A stretch of 26,307 bases of DNA from UBA11512 sp964623895. GTDB taxonomy: Bacteria > Bacillota > Clostridia > Oscillospirales > CAG-272. The DNA lies in assembly GCA_964623895.1 (NCBI GenBank), contig CAZUWA010000022.1:1-26307 (forward strand), in the 5' to 3' direction. Both the position numbers and the translations under genes were made by a program. The notes under the pieces were generated by a model. It was not told the DNA's origin. It made no database searches and saw only the letters and a list, made by a program, of their open reading frames with translations. Below are positions 1-7,731 of this stretch, piece by piece; position 1 is the stretch's first letter; the number at the start of each line of letters is the position of its first letter.

Positions 1-107
1 CACTCGTTGTGGCAGTTGTATTGTTAAAATCCTCCGAGAAGAATGGTGTGGTGTTTAAGTAAATACAAATCCTATCTTTTTGTAGAATGTTGAATTTAGA
101 ATAACGC

Positions 108-143
108 AAGGCGACGGCACAGCATCCGCTGTACCGCCACCTT
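108..143 (-). other. 16-bp palindrome in the 1-269 gene-free end
   Basis: Arms 108-123 and 128-143 pair over 16 positions around a 4-nt loop. Read as minus-strand RNA, the three imperfect positions become G-U wobbles, so the whole stem pairs. Read as plus-strand RNA they are A-C mismatches. No T-run follows on either side, so it is not a classic intrinsic terminator. It lies about 125 bp past the lipoprotein stop and may be a 3'-end stabiliser or a dispersed palindromic repeat. Apart from this stem I see no gene or promoter in 1-269. Confidence 0.5.
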
Positions 144-269
144 ACATAAATACTTCGTTATCGCACCTCGGCTAATATGGGAGAAGTCCTTTTTTATTTT
201 AACAAATGCTGACATTACGTATCTAACGCAATCATAACAAGTTTAACAAAGCGTTTTGATTCGTTGGTT

Positions 270-1334
270 TCATTTTGTAACAATAAAATCTGCGCCGCTT
301 CCGGGCAGATCGACGAGAAGCAGTTTTCCGTCTGCGTTCATAAAAGTATAACTTACTTTGTTGATCACGACATCCAGAAAATTCTCATAAACATTCGTAA
401 AACCGCTTTGTGTGCAGTAGTTATTCATATAATTTTCATATTGTTCATCAGCCCATTCCGAAACGGTCTTGCCGTATTCGGATAGCCATTTTTCTTCCAG
501 CGTTTCTTTGGTAAGTGTCGGATCTTCTTGCGTGGCAGCATCAAAATAGTCGCGGTAAACAGCGGAGATGCCTGCTGCAACAGTTTGTTCTTTATCTGCC
601 TCAATGACGAGTTGAGCGCGCGTATCGGAGTAGAATTCAAAAATGTGCATCATTTTCACTGTGACGGTAAAACCGGAGAAGATTCTGTCGGAGGTGATCT
701 CTGCTTCCACTTTCAATTTGGTGTTCAAGTATGCAGTGCGTTCGATGAAATTGCCTTCTGCGTATCGACGGATATAACATTCCACCTCGTTGCTGTTTTC
801 GCTTTCAGCAGGGGTGAAGAGAATGATATCGCGGTCTCTCTTCAGACTGCCGATCATAGTCTCCGCAGAAGTTAGGGTGATGGTCTCATCCTCTGCTATG
901 GTGTAACTTCCTTTAACATTATGACGTGAACTGAAATCTTCTGCTGCCTTATAGGAAATGCTTGCGTCATTCTGTTCGGCAGACTGACACTTAAATTCAA
1001 AGCTGCCCGATCTTGACCCTTCTTCTCCGCTTAGGGTCAAGGTGACGGTATAGTTTCCGAAGGGTGCGTTCATGGTGTTGATCCAAACGTCATATAGACC
1101 CGTTCCGGGTACGGGATCCGGCTCGAAGCTTTCGGTTGGTTCCACGCTTTCTGTAGGTGTGGGTGTCGGCACTTCGCTCTTTGACGGTGTAGGCGTCGGT
1201 GCTTCGCTTTCAGTCGGCTCAATGCTGTTTGAAAGGGTAACGTTCGGTTGTGCGGACGTTTCTTTTTTTTCGGTACAAGATGTAAAAACAAACAGCATCA
1301 GACATGTAAGGAGAATGGCAATAAACTTTTTCAT
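270..1334 (-). CDS. PT-rich lipoprotein of unknown function
   Basis: A 354-aa secreted lipoprotein. The N-terminus is a type II signal peptide: basic MKK, a hydrophobic core and the lipobox FTSC with the lipidated Cys at residue 20. Residues about 35-75 form a linker rich in Pro, Thr, Ser and Glu, typical of a spacer that lifts a domain off the membrane. The rest (about residues 80-354) is soluble, rich in beta-prone and charged residues, and I do not recognise its family. The AAAGGA ribosome site lies a few bases before the ATG. The gene begins 19 bp after the recG stop with no promoter or terminator between, so it is probably co-transcribed with recG, although no shared function is evident. 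The lipoprotein call is firm; the function is unknown. Confidence 0.85.
   Translation of the reverse strand: MKKFIAILLTCLMLFVFTSCTEKKETSAQPNVTLSNSIEPTESEAPTPTPSKSEVPTPTPTESVEPTESFEPDPVPGTGLYDVWINTMNAPFGNYTVTLTLSGEEGSRSGSFEFKCQSAEQNDASISYKAAEDFSSRHNVKGSYTIAEDETITLTSAETMIGSLKRDRDIILFTPAESENSNEVECYIRRYAEGNFIERTAYLNTKLKVEAEITSDRIFSGFTVTVKMMHIFEFYSDTRAQLVIEADKEQTVAAGISAVYRDYFDAATQEDPTLTKETLEEKWLSEYGKTVSEWADEQYENYMNNYCTQSGFTNVYENFLDVVINKVSYTFMNADGKLLLVDLPGSGADFIVTK
1155..1220 (-). repeat. Imperfect tandem repeat coding the PT/E linker
   Basis: Two imperfect copies of a roughly 25-35 bp unit encode repeated PTPTP-S/T-E segments of the lipoprotein linker. Such units expand and contract by slippage in frame, so linker length may vary between strains. 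The repeat is visible at DNA and protein level. Confidence 0.5.
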
Positions 1335-1353
1335 AAAAAATCCTTTCTTTGTA

Positions 1354-3474
1354 TTAACCTATCAAGTTGTTTTGGGGGTGAAATAATGCATTCATCCACG
1401 TCTTTGAAACGGCATTTTCCGTATTTTCCAGCATCGGATCGGCATCCAATGTTTCTTTTGCCGCCATTGCGCAGAGTTGCGGCAGATTTGGGTCGGTGCA
1501 TGCGGTAGCCATGTGAAAAGAAAACTCTCCGCTTTGTCTTGTCGCACCGGTGGTAGAAGGAAAAAAGTCTCCCGGCCCACGCTGCTTTAAGTCGGCATTT
1601 GCGATTTCCAAGCCGCTTTGTGTGTTACATAAGGTTCTAAGTCGCTCGCCGGCGACAGACTGTTCCGGGCAGTTCGAGACAAGGACGCAGTACGATTTTG
1701 TTTTTCCTCTGCCGACTCTTCCGCGCAGTTGATGCAGTTGTGACAAGCCGAACCGCTCGGCATTTTCGACGATCATTAAGGTGGCGTTCGGAACATTCAC
1801 ACCGACTTCGATGACGGTGGTCGAGACCAAAACATGAATATCCCCTGCGACGAATGCTGACATGATGGCATCTTTTTCTTTTGCCTTCATTTTACCGTGT
1901 AAAAACGTCACATTCAAATTCGGTAGTGTGTTTTGCAGTTCTTCCGAGAACTGTACCGCCGCCTTCATCGTAAGAAGCGGCTTGTTTTCCTTTTCGGGGG
2001 TGAAATTGAAGGGCAATACCGTTCCGTTCTCCGGGTCTTCCTCTTCAACTGCCGGACAAACGACATAAGTTTGATGCCCCTCTTTCGCCTGTTTTTTAAT
2101 GAATTCTGTCAGTCGTGCGTGGTAACCTTCATCTACCAAATAGGTGGAAACTTTTTGCCTGCCGGGCGGCAGTTCGTCAATGTAGGAGATGTCGAGCCCA
2201 CTGTAAAGTATGAGGGCGAGCGTGCGAGGAATTGGAGTTGCCGTCATCACCAAACTGTGTACAGTTTTTCCTTTTTCTATTAAAGCGGCGCGCTGTCTGA
2301 CACCAAAGCGATGCTGTTCGTCGGCGATCACCAAGCCAAGGTCTTTGAAAACGGTATCTTCCGTCAGTAGTGCATGCGTGCCGATGGCAAGATCGACCTT
2401 TCCTGCCGCGATCGCAGCGCGCACTTTTCTCTTTTCTGCGGTAGAGAGTGATCCGGTAAGCAGAGCAGTGTGAAAACCGAGAGATGCAAACTGTGCAGAC
2501 AGATCAGCGTAATGCTGATTTGCCAAAATTTCTGTCGGTACCATCAGCGCCGCCTGTTTTTGGTTCTTCAATGCAATATAGATCGCCCCGGCAGCACAGA
2601 CGGTCTTGCCGCTGCCTACGTCGCCGCAGATCAATCGTGACATCGGCTGTTTTGAGGTCATATCGGAGGCGATCTCTTCCATCGCTCGCTTTTGCGCTCC
2701 CGTCATTTCAAAGGGCAGGGCGGCAAGAAAGGGTGCAAGAGAAACTTTCGGCAGAATTTCCGCTTTTGACAGTTGTTTTTTGATCGTGCCCAACTGCATT
2801 CCGAGCGAAAAGAGGTACAGTTCTTCAAAAATAAACCGCGTTCTCGCTTCGTCCAGTTCTCTATAATTCTGTGGCAGATGGATGGCTCGCATAGCTTCGG
2901 CAATGGCGGGAAGGTGGTAGTTGTCCCTGATATTCTTCGGAATAGGATCGTCCAATTGATCCGCTTCAAGAAGAGCAAAGGCGATCGTTTGCATCATTCC
3001 TTTTTGCTTGATGCCCTCTGTCAAAGGATATACCGGCAGAAAATCAGGTAGTGGCTTTGATTCGCTGTACGGCTCATATTCAGGACAGGACATCGAGAAG
3101 TTTCTGCCGCTTTTTTCTACCTTTCCCCAAAAGCGAAAGACAGAACCAAGGTAGAAGATATCCTTGATGTAGGGCTGATTGAAGAAGGTCAATACACACC
3201 GTCCGCTGTCGTCAAATGCGGTAAAGCGCGTCATGGTACGCCCACCGCGCAGTTTGACAGTGCGCGGTTCGCTTCCGACAGTCAGAATGGTTGCCGTATA
3301 TACCGGTTGCATGGCAGCTTCTCCCAAAAGACAGACGTTCCCTCTGTTTTGATAGCCTCTTGGAAAATGATACAGAAGTTCTTTAACTGTTTCTATATTC
3401 AGTTTTTTCAAGTATCCCGCTTTGACCTTTCCAACGCCTGGCAAGGTCATTACAGAGCGTTTTTCAAGCTTCAT
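1354..3474 (-). CDS. recG: ATP-dependent DNA helicase RecG
   Basis: A 706-aa RecG, close to the usual 680-700 aa. RecG is a double-stranded DNA translocase that regresses stalled replication forks and processes Holliday junctions and R-loops. An N-terminal helix-hairpin-helix-like stretch (LPGVGKVKAGYLKKL) leads into the OB-fold wedge domain (about residues 60-150). The helicase core has Walker A GDVGSGKT near residue 284, the DEQH box followed by RFGVRQR near 384, the TATPIPRTL motif III, and the GRVGRG motif VI. The C-terminal RecG-specific region is present, so the protein is complete. The chosen ATG gives a full wedge domain but has only a weak ribosome site; a second Met at residue 9 has none either. 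A perfect sigma-A promoter lies about 40 bp upstream. Confidence 0.97.
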   Translation of the reverse strand: MKLEKRSVMTLPGVGKVKAGYLKKLNIETVKELLYHFPRGYQNRGNVCLLGEAAMQPVYTATILTVGSEPRTVKLRGGRTMTRFTAFDDSGRCVLTFFNQPYIKDIFYLGSVFRFWGKVEKSGRNFSMSCPEYEPYSESKPLPDFLPVYPLTEGIKQKGMMQTIAFALLEADQLDDPIPKNIRDNYHLPAIAEAMRAIHLPQNYRELDEARTRFIFEELYLFSLGMQLGTIKKQLSKAEILPKVSLAPFLAALPFEMTGAQKRAMEEIASDMTSKQPMSRLICGDVGSGKTVCAAGAIYIALKNQKQAALMVPTEILANQHYADLSAQFASLGFHTALLTGSLSTAEKRKVRAAIAAGKVDLAIGTHALLTEDTVFKDLGLVIADEQHRFGVRQRAALIEKGKTVHSLVMTATPIPRTLALILYSGLDISYIDELPPGRQKVSTYLVDEGYHARLTEFIKKQAKEGHQTYVVCPAVEEEDPENGTVLPFNFTPEKENKPLLTMKAAVQFSEELQNTLPNLNVTFLHGKMKAKEKDAIMSAFVAGDIHVLVSTTVIEVGVNVPNATLMIVENAERFGLSQLHQLRGRVGRGKTKSYCVLVSNCPEQSVAGERLRTLCNTQSGLEIANADLKQRGPGDFFPSTTGATRQSGEFSFHMATACTDPNLPQLCAMAAKETLDADPMLENTENAVSKTWMNALFHPQNNLIG

Positions 3475-3516
3475 CTTTATTTTTACTAACTCTTACTTTA
3501 ACGATAATTTAGGATT

Positions 3517-3545
3517 ATTATACTATGCTTCCCTTGGTTTGTCAA
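3517..3545 (-). promoter_or_regulatory. Consensus sigma-A promoter of recG
   Basis: On the minus strand TTGACA (3540-3545) and TATAAT (3517-3522) are separated by exactly 17 bp. Both hexamers match the consensus completely. The predicted transcript start is near 3510, giving a leader of about 35 nt before recG. Confidence 0.85.
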
Positions 3546-3694
3546 GAAGAGAGATCAAACGGAACGGAAAAACTTCACGTTTCTTTTTTATTTTTATATT
3601 AAATGCACGCATGAAAATGTAAAAAACATTGTTAGAGCGATTTAATGTTGATGCATTTTCTCGATATTTTTTAAACAGAGAAGTGATCTGTCGG

Positions 3695-3723
3695 TTGACA
3701 ATGAACCGATAATCTGATATACT
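3695..3723 (+). promoter_or_regulatory. Sigma-A promoter of the ZIP transporter gene
   Basis: TTGACA (3695-3700), a 17-bp spacer and TATACT (3718-3723) form a strong promoter. The expected start near 3730 sits immediately before a perfect inverted repeat. With the recG promoter it makes the 3475-3787 gap a divergent control region; I see nothing else in the 3546-3690 part except A/T-rich DNA. Confidence 0.8.
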
Positions 3724-3731
3724 GTTATGAG

Positions 3732-3756
3732 AAAAGCAATGTCATTCATTGCTTTT
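3732..3756 (+). promoter_or_regulatory. Inverted repeat at the 5' end of the ZIP mRNA
   Basis: A perfect 10-bp inverted repeat (AAAAGCAATG and CATTGCTTTT) with a 5-nt centre spans about +2 to +26 of the predicted transcript. It could be an operator placed over the start site or an mRNA 5' hairpin. The symmetry is seen directly; the role is inferred. Confidence 0.5.
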
Positions 3757-3787
3757 ATTTTCACTTTATATAAGGATATGTATCATT

Positions 3788-4543
3788 ATGGAAATAGTTT
3801 TATTGACTGCGATCGGGGTTGGGGGCGCTACTATGGTTGGGGCGGTACTTGGCTTTGTCTTTAAAAAGATCCCCCATCGGTTTAACGACATTATTTTGAG
3901 TTTTGCGGCAGGCATCATGCTTTGTGCGGCTGTTTTCGGACTGATTGAACCTGCGCTTGAAACAGGAGGAGGACTCAACACACTATTGGTCGTTCTTGGC
4001 ATCTTTACAGGAGCAATCTTTTTAAGTATAATGGATCGATTTATTCCGCATCTGCACAGTCTTGCGGGCGTAAAAGAACCGGAAAATGTGCAAGCAAAGC
4101 AACTAAATAAAGTTTTGCTGTTCGTTTTTGCCATAGCTCTGCACAATTTGCCGGAAGGTATTGCCGCAGGAGTCAGTTTCGGTACGGGTAATACCGCGGA
4201 TGCACTTACCGTTGCAGGAGGGATCGCTCTGCAAAATATTCCTGAAGGCATGGTCATCATTGCCCCAATGTTGGCTGCGGGTGTTAGCAGAGGTCGCACC
4301 TTGACTATTGCGCTCTTAACAGGTGTTATTGAGGTGATCGGTACTTTTATTGGGTATTTTACCATTGGTATTTCAACAGCGACATTACCTTTTGCGCTTG
4401 CTTTTGCAGGTGGTACGATGTTGTATGTTATCAGCGATGAAATGATACCGGAAACTCATTCGCACGGGTACGAAAAAGCGGCAACATACGCTTTGATCGC
4501 AGGGTTTTGTACAATGCTCGTTTTGGATCTGTTGATCGGTTAA
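3788..4543 (+). CDS. ZIP-family divalent metal transporter
   Basis: A 251-aa integral membrane protein of the ZIP family (bacterial ZupT/GufA-like), which moves zinc, iron or other divalent metals into the cytoplasm. About eight hydrophobic helices are visible. The metal site is shown by HNLPEG at residues 119-124 (TM4) and QNIPEG at 149-154 (TM5), the paired signatures of the family. A short His-containing tail motif (DEMIPETHSHG) lies before the last helix. The ATG at 3788 is preferred over an upstream TTG at 3749: TAAGGA at 3771-3776 serves it with 11-nt spacing, and the upstream start falls inside the leader inverted repeat. The gene is monocistronic, with its own promoter and terminator. 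Which metal it carries cannot be read from sequence. Confidence 0.92.
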   Translation: MEIVLLTAIGVGGATMVGAVLGFVFKKIPHRFNDIILSFAAGIMLCAAVFGLIEPALETGGGLNTLLVVLGIFTGAIFLSIMDRFIPHLHSLAGVKEPENVQAKQLNKVLLFVFAIALHNLPEGIAAGVSFGTGNTADALTVAGGIALQNIPEGMVIIAPMLAAGVSRGRTLTIALLTGVIEVIGTFIGYFTIGISTATLPFALAFAGGTMLYVISDEMIPETHSHGYEKAATYALIAGFCTMLVLDLLIG

Positions 4544-4549
4544 ATTCTG

Positions 4550-4581
4550 AAAAAGTCTCCGTTTATTGGGGGGCTTTTTTT
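4550..4581 (+). terminator. Intrinsic terminator after the ZIP gene
   Basis: An 11-bp stem (AAAAAGTCTCC with GGGGGCTTTTT, two G-T pairs) with an 8-nt loop starts 7 bp after the stop codon. The right arm ends in a T-run. Confidence 0.85.
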
Positions 4582-4631
4582 GGATAATCCTTCTTTTTTT
4601 GAAATATACTATCAAAAAGCGGGAGGCAACC

Positions 4632-5684
4632 ATGGAACGATCTTTTTTTTATCTTCGAAAAGCAGTATACACCTTTATTTTAGTAAGTGGAATTTGCTTA
4701 TCACTTTTTTTATTTTTCAAGTATCTTTTCGAAGGTATGTTTCCTTTTATTTTCGGCTTTATAATTTCCATTCCAACAGTGGCATTGCGAAAAAAAGTGA
4801 CGAAGAAGAAAGGGTTATCTTCGAAAATACTGACTGTTATTTTATTGTCGCTGTTTTCTTCGGTCGCTTTTTTCCTGTTATGGCTTCTAATATCAAGGCT
4901 GGTCGAGGAATTGACCGACATTGCGAACAACAGTGAAAATTTAATTATAATGATCCAAATGGGATATGACCGCATATTCGATTGGTTATCAAACAAAATG
5001 CCGACACTTTTTGAAAAAATTGACCGTGCGGCTATGCTTTCCTGCATCACACAAAGTTTGTCAAAACTTTCTTTGTCGGCTTCACTTGGTTTGGCAAAAT
5101 TCGCAATGAGTATACCGGACATTGTTTTATTTTTATTTGTTACCGTTCTTTCAGCCTATTATTTCTCGGTTGAACGATCAACGATGCTGGAAGGATGCCT
5201 CTCTGTTTTACCTTTCGGATTGCGCAGACCGGTTCACCGATTTATTGCTTCGCTAAAGCAAGCGCTGATCGACTATTTTAAAGCGGGAGGGTTATTTATG
5301 CTCCTGTGTTTTATCGAAATGACGATCGGTTTTCTGCTTATAGGTGTAGAGTATGCAGTGTTTATTGCACTGATCGTGGCTGCCGTTGATTTCTTGCCGG
5401 TGTTCGGGACGGGAACGATTCTCTTGCCATGGGCAGGTATCTCGTTTATCACGGGAGAATTGTCAAGAGCATTATGGCTAATCGTTATTTGGGCTGTTTC
5501 TGTCATTATCCGACAACTTCTTGAACCGAGGGTCTTAGGCAGTCGCCTGAATATACATCCGATGATCTCGTTACTTGCAAGTTATCTCGGATATCGCTTT
5601 TTTGGGGTGAGTGGATTGGTTTTTTTGCCGATCATTTCATCAGTAGTGGTAACCATGTTGAAAAATCAAGAGAATTCTCGGTAA
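4632..5684 (+). CDS. AI-2E/PerM family membrane permease
   Basis: A 350-aa polytopic membrane protein of the AI-2E transporter/PerM family. The layout is typical: a pair of N-terminal helices, a long amphipathic central region (about residues 85-155), then clustered helices ending in a hydrophobic tail with GYRFFGVSGL and a PII motif near the C-terminus. Members export small molecules or ions (AI-2 in E. coli TqsA, Na+/H+ in some Bacillus homologues). In spore formers this family also includes YtvI, so substrate assignment would be a guess. The ATG at 4632 is chosen because GGGAGG sits 5 nt before it; extending upstream would run into the previous terminator. A TATACT at 4605-4610 could be its -10, but the -35 is poor. 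The stop codon lies inside the loop of a large terminator hairpin. Confidence 0.88.
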   Translation: MERSFFYLRKAVYTFILVSGICLSLFLFFKYLFEGMFPFIFGFIISIPTVALRKKVTKKKGLSSKILTVILLSLFSSVAFFLLWLLISRLVEELTDIANNSENLIIMIQMGYDRIFDWLSNKMPTLFEKIDRAAMLSCITQSLSKLSLSASLGLAKFAMSIPDIVLFLFVTVLSAYYFSVERSTMLEGCLSVLPFGLRRPVHRFIASLKQALIDYFKAGGLFMLLCFIEMTIGFLLIGVEYAVFIALIVAAVDFLPVFGTGTILLPWAGISFITGELSRALWLIVIWAVSVIIRQLLEPRVLGSRLNIHPMISLLASYLGYRFFGVSGLVFLPIISSVVVTMLKNQENSR

Positions 5685-5708
5685 AAAGCGAGAATTCTCT
5701 TGATTTTT
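5661..5708. terminator. Perfect 20-bp terminator hairpin overlapping the permease stop
   Basis: Arms 5661-5680 and 5689-5708 are exact reverse complements over 20 bp, with the 8-nt loop GTAAAAAG containing the TAA stop of the permease. Five A bases begin and five T bases end the stem, so it can terminate transcription on either strand. It encodes the last six permease residues. Confidence 0.9.
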
Positions 5709-5728
5709 GTCAATTATTTTGTTATAAT
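5700..5728 (+). promoter_or_regulatory. Extended -10 promoter of the lipid kinase gene
   Basis: TATAAT at 5723-5728 is preceded by TGT, giving an extended -10. A 17-bp spacer leads back to TTGATT at 5700-5705. The -35 lies in the right arm of the preceding terminator stem. Confidence 0.6.
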
Positions 5729-5756
5729 TTTGTTCGAGGAAGCGAAAGGATGCAGG

Positions 5757-6620
5757 ATGATGAGAACATTGACGGTGATCAACCCCCAAGCTGGGAAAGG
5801 GTATGCGGGGCAGAACAGGGAAGGCTATGTAGCGGCAAGATATGGAGATTGTTTAAAATACGTTGAGCAAGAATGTAAAAATAATCCAAACACTCATTTT
5901 GATGTTTGCGGTGGCGATGGAACGCTGAACCAAGCCGTGAACGGTATCATGTGTGCGAAGGCGGGACAAACAGCTTCAGTAACTGTCTTACCTTTTGGTT
6001 CGGGAAATGATACCATAAAATCCTTTCCAAAAACGCCCGGAAAGATCGTTCCGATAGATCTGATCTCTTATGAGGGAAAATACTGTATCAATATGATCAA
6101 TATCGGGTTTGATTGTAATGTTGTTGCCACAACCATGCATTACAAAAAGCGAAAGGGTATTTCCGGTGAGATGGCGTACATATTGGGCGTTATACATGAA
6201 TTTTTTCGCCCGTTCGGTGAGCATTTTAAGGTACACGCCAAGTGTGCCGACGGAAGTTTCTTCGATTATGAAGGAGATTGTATGCTTTGTGCGGCGTGCA
6301 ACGGACAATGGTGCGGCGGAAGTTTTCACAATTCTCCTTTATCGGATATGTCTGATGGCGTATTTGAACTGTTGCTTGTCAAGAAGGTCAGCAGATTGAA
6401 ATTTATTCGTTTGATCGGTCTTTACAAAAGCGGTGCGTTGATCGATCCCCATACCGGTGATGCTGTTGAAAAGTGGAAGGATTTGATTTTTTACAAGCGT
6501 GTTACTGCCTTCGATATTTTTGGCTGTAAAAAGATCTGTGCGGACGGAGAAATTGAAGATGCAACGGAAGGACATTTCAGCATCGTACCGTCGGCTTTGC
6601 GATATAAAATCGGAGAGTGA
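5757..6620 (+). CDS. Diacylglycerol kinase family lipid kinase
   Basis: A 287-aa soluble lipid kinase of the DAGK catalytic family (DgkB/YegS/BmrU type), which phosphorylates diacylglycerol or a related lipid with ATP to recycle it into phospholipid synthesis. Visible motifs are NPQAGKG at 9-15, the nucleotide-binding GGDGTLNQ loop starting at residue 52, GSGND at 81-85 (most homologues have GTGND), and a C-terminal ADGE motif in the second domain. Length is normal for the family. Two adjacent ATGs (5757 and 5760) share AAAGGA at 5745-5750; either is possible, and the first has 6-nt spacing. The gene has its own promoter and terminator. The exact lipid substrate is not shown by the sequence. 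Confidence 0.9.
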   Translation: MMRTLTVINPQAGKGYAGQNREGYVAARYGDCLKYVEQECKNNPNTHFDVCGGDGTLNQAVNGIMCAKAGQTASVTVLPFGSGNDTIKSFPKTPGKIVPIDLISYEGKYCINMINIGFDCNVVATTMHYKKRKGISGEMAYILGVIHEFFRPFGEHFKVHAKCADGSFFDYEGDCMLCAACNGQWCGGSFHNSPLSDMSDGVFELLLVKKVSRLKFIRLIGLYKSGALIDPHTGDAVEKWKDLIFYKRVTAFDIFGCKKICADGEIEDATEGHFSIVPSALRYKIGE

Positions 6621-6631
6621 CCGTCAAGAAT

Positions 6632-6663
6632 AAAACCGTCTCGTTTTTCAGGGACGGTTTTTA
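6632..6663. terminator. Terminator between convergent lipid kinase and Nudix genes
   Basis: AAAACCGTCTC pairs with GGGACGGTTTT over 11 bp (one T-G pair) with an 8-nt loop, followed by T residues on the plus strand. The Nudix stop codon (6648-6650) lies in the loop on the opposite strand, so this one hairpin probably ends both transcripts. Confidence 0.85.
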
Positions 6664-7133
6664 TCTTCAAGCGACCGGCCGTTCAATATCGCCTCAGTTA
6701 GGCTTTCGCCTTGATACCGTAGAGACAGTTTGAAAAAGTCGGAATTTTCAAAGAGAAGATTCAAAAAGATGCGATCGCCTTCCCACATTTTAAGTGAAAA
6801 TAGCTTTTCCTTGGTCACAAGTGCCAGTGTTCCTTCCGGACAATCTGGAATAATTTCAAGCGGCGACACAGTGGCTGTAAAAAGATGCATTTCTTCATCG
6901 TCATAAATATCGGAATGAAAATAGACGATCCCGCGGTAGCGATATTCGGTAAGAGTAAATCCACTTTCCTCATAAATTTCACGAAGCATACATTCTTCCG
7001 GTGTTTCACCATCTTCAAAATGTCCGCCCAGCCCGATATACTTTTCCGCATTTTCATCATTTTTCTTCTTGTTGCGGTGAAGCATAAGAAGCTTTTCGCC
7101 GGAAGAAATATAGCAGAGCGTTGTTCTTTTCAT
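6648..7133 (-). CDS. MutT-like Nudix hydrolase (8-oxo-dGTP diphosphatase type)
   Basis: A 161-aa Nudix hydrolase. The complete Nudix box GX5EX7REUXEEXGU runs from Gly37 to Phe59, with R51, E52, E55 and E56 all present, so the Mg2+ site is intact. The start MKRTTLCYI, the LMLHRNKKKND strand and the WEGDRIF-LNLLFE tail match the Firmicutes MutT/MutX-like group annotated as 8-oxo-dGTP diphosphatase, which removes oxidised nucleotides before they enter DNA. The true substrate is inferred from family similarity. Its ATG overlaps the stop codon of the SecB-like gene in an ATGA, indicating translational coupling in a two-gene operon. Confidence 0.9.
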   Translation of the reverse strand: MKRTTLCYISSGEKLLMLHRNKKKNDENAEKYIGLGGHFEDGETPEECMLREIYEESGFTLTEYRYRGIVYFHSDIYDDEEMHLFTATVSPLEIIPDCPEGTLALVTKEKLFSLKMWEGDRIFLNLLFENSDFFKLSLRYQGESLTEAILNGRSLEDKNRP

Positions 7134-7528
7134 GGCTTGATATTTCCGGTATCAATGCGATAAATGTTCTGTCCTTCAATATCTGCGGCAGGAATGATGA
7201 TCGGCGCCATTCCACCAACCGAAGTTACGGTAGAAATGATCGCTCTGGCGAAAGGGAACAGTTCTTTATAACTGAGTACATGAATTTGTTCTTTTGATGT
7301 CGTTTCATCAAAACCGAAAATGCCCTCAAGAATGACTTTAGCAAAAAATGATTCCGGATGTTCCTTATCGAACACATGACAAGTCAGTTCCGCTACGCAC
7401 ACCTGATTCGGCGTGTAACGAACATTGTAAGAATATTTATTTTCGAGTTGGATTTTGCTGCCGGGTGCGGCATTGCCGACAAACTCGATGCTTTTGGCGC
7501 GATAGCCCTTTAGTGTGATCGGATTCAT
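7130..7528 (-). CDS. SecB-like chaperone
   Basis: A 132-aa protein resembling the SecB family of tetrameric export chaperones. The strongest evidence is the C-terminal block, LFPFARAIIST at 90-100 followed by VGGMAPIIIPAADIE, which matches the SecB helix and strand LFPYARxxIsxlt-GfPPlxLpPi. The N-terminal half has the alternating beta pattern expected of SecB sheets. Classical SecB is a proteobacterial protein; Firmicutes homologues are scattered and poorly studied, and some SecB-like proteins elsewhere control toxin-antitoxin pairs. No toxin-antitoxin gene is adjacent. An ideal AGGAGG ribosome site and an extended sigma-A promoter precede it. It is coupled to the Nudix gene. Family call fairly firm; client proteins unknown. 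Confidence 0.75.
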   Translation of the reverse strand: MNPITLKGYRAKSIEFVGNAAPGSKIQLENKYSYNVRYTPNQVCVAELTCHVFDKEHPESFFAKVILEGIFGFDETTSKEQIHVLSYKELFPFARAIISTVTSVGGMAPIIIPAADIEGQNIYRIDTGNIKP

Positions 7529-7555
7529 TTGGATATCCTCCTTTTCTTTGCTGAT

Positions 7556-7584
7556 ATTCTACCACATTTCAAAAAGAATATCAA
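7556..7584 (-). promoter_or_regulatory. Sigma-A promoter of the SecB-like/Nudix operon
   Basis: On the minus strand TTGATA (7579-7584), a 17-bp spacer and TAGAAT (7556-7561) preceded by TGG form an extended -10 promoter. Each hexamer matches the consensus at five of six positions. The start is near 7549, about 20 bp before the ATG. Confidence 0.7.
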
Positions 7585-7589
7585 GATTA

Positions 7590-7629
7590 AAAACCAAAAA
7601 GAAACAGTATTGTATTTCTTTTTGGTTTT
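7590..7629. terminator. AT-rich 15-bp hairpin upstream of the secB-like promoter
   Basis: Arms 7590-7604 and 7615-7629 pair perfectly over 15 bp (mostly A and T) with a 10-nt loop. On the minus strand it is followed by T residues and ends 5 bp before the -35. It may insulate the operon from read-in, although no minus-strand gene is visible upstream of it. The low GC makes a true terminator uncertain. The rest of 7630-7895 holds only a weak possible promoter and no convincing gene. Confidence 0.45.
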
Positions 7630-7731
7630 ATTGGCGTCTTGAGGCGTAGAAAAAAGCCACTGATAGAAGACAAGATATTGGCAAAACACGAAATGCAGTT
7701 GAAATAAATTGTTGTTTTGCCTAACAAACAC

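Noticed and set aside
3..62. A 19-codon open plus-strand frame ending in TAA at the window edge, possibly the end of a gene
   Set aside because: Too short to identify and no known C-terminal motif; another frame is also open here.
3766..4365. Long minus-strand frame opposite the ZIP gene (199 codons)
   Set aside because: It is a mirror of the ZIP coding frame with no start site or recognisable domain.
7525..7731. A 68-codon minus-strand frame upstream of the secB-like gene
   Set aside because: It runs through the promoter and AT-rich hairpin, has low-complexity Phe/Lys content and no ribosome site.
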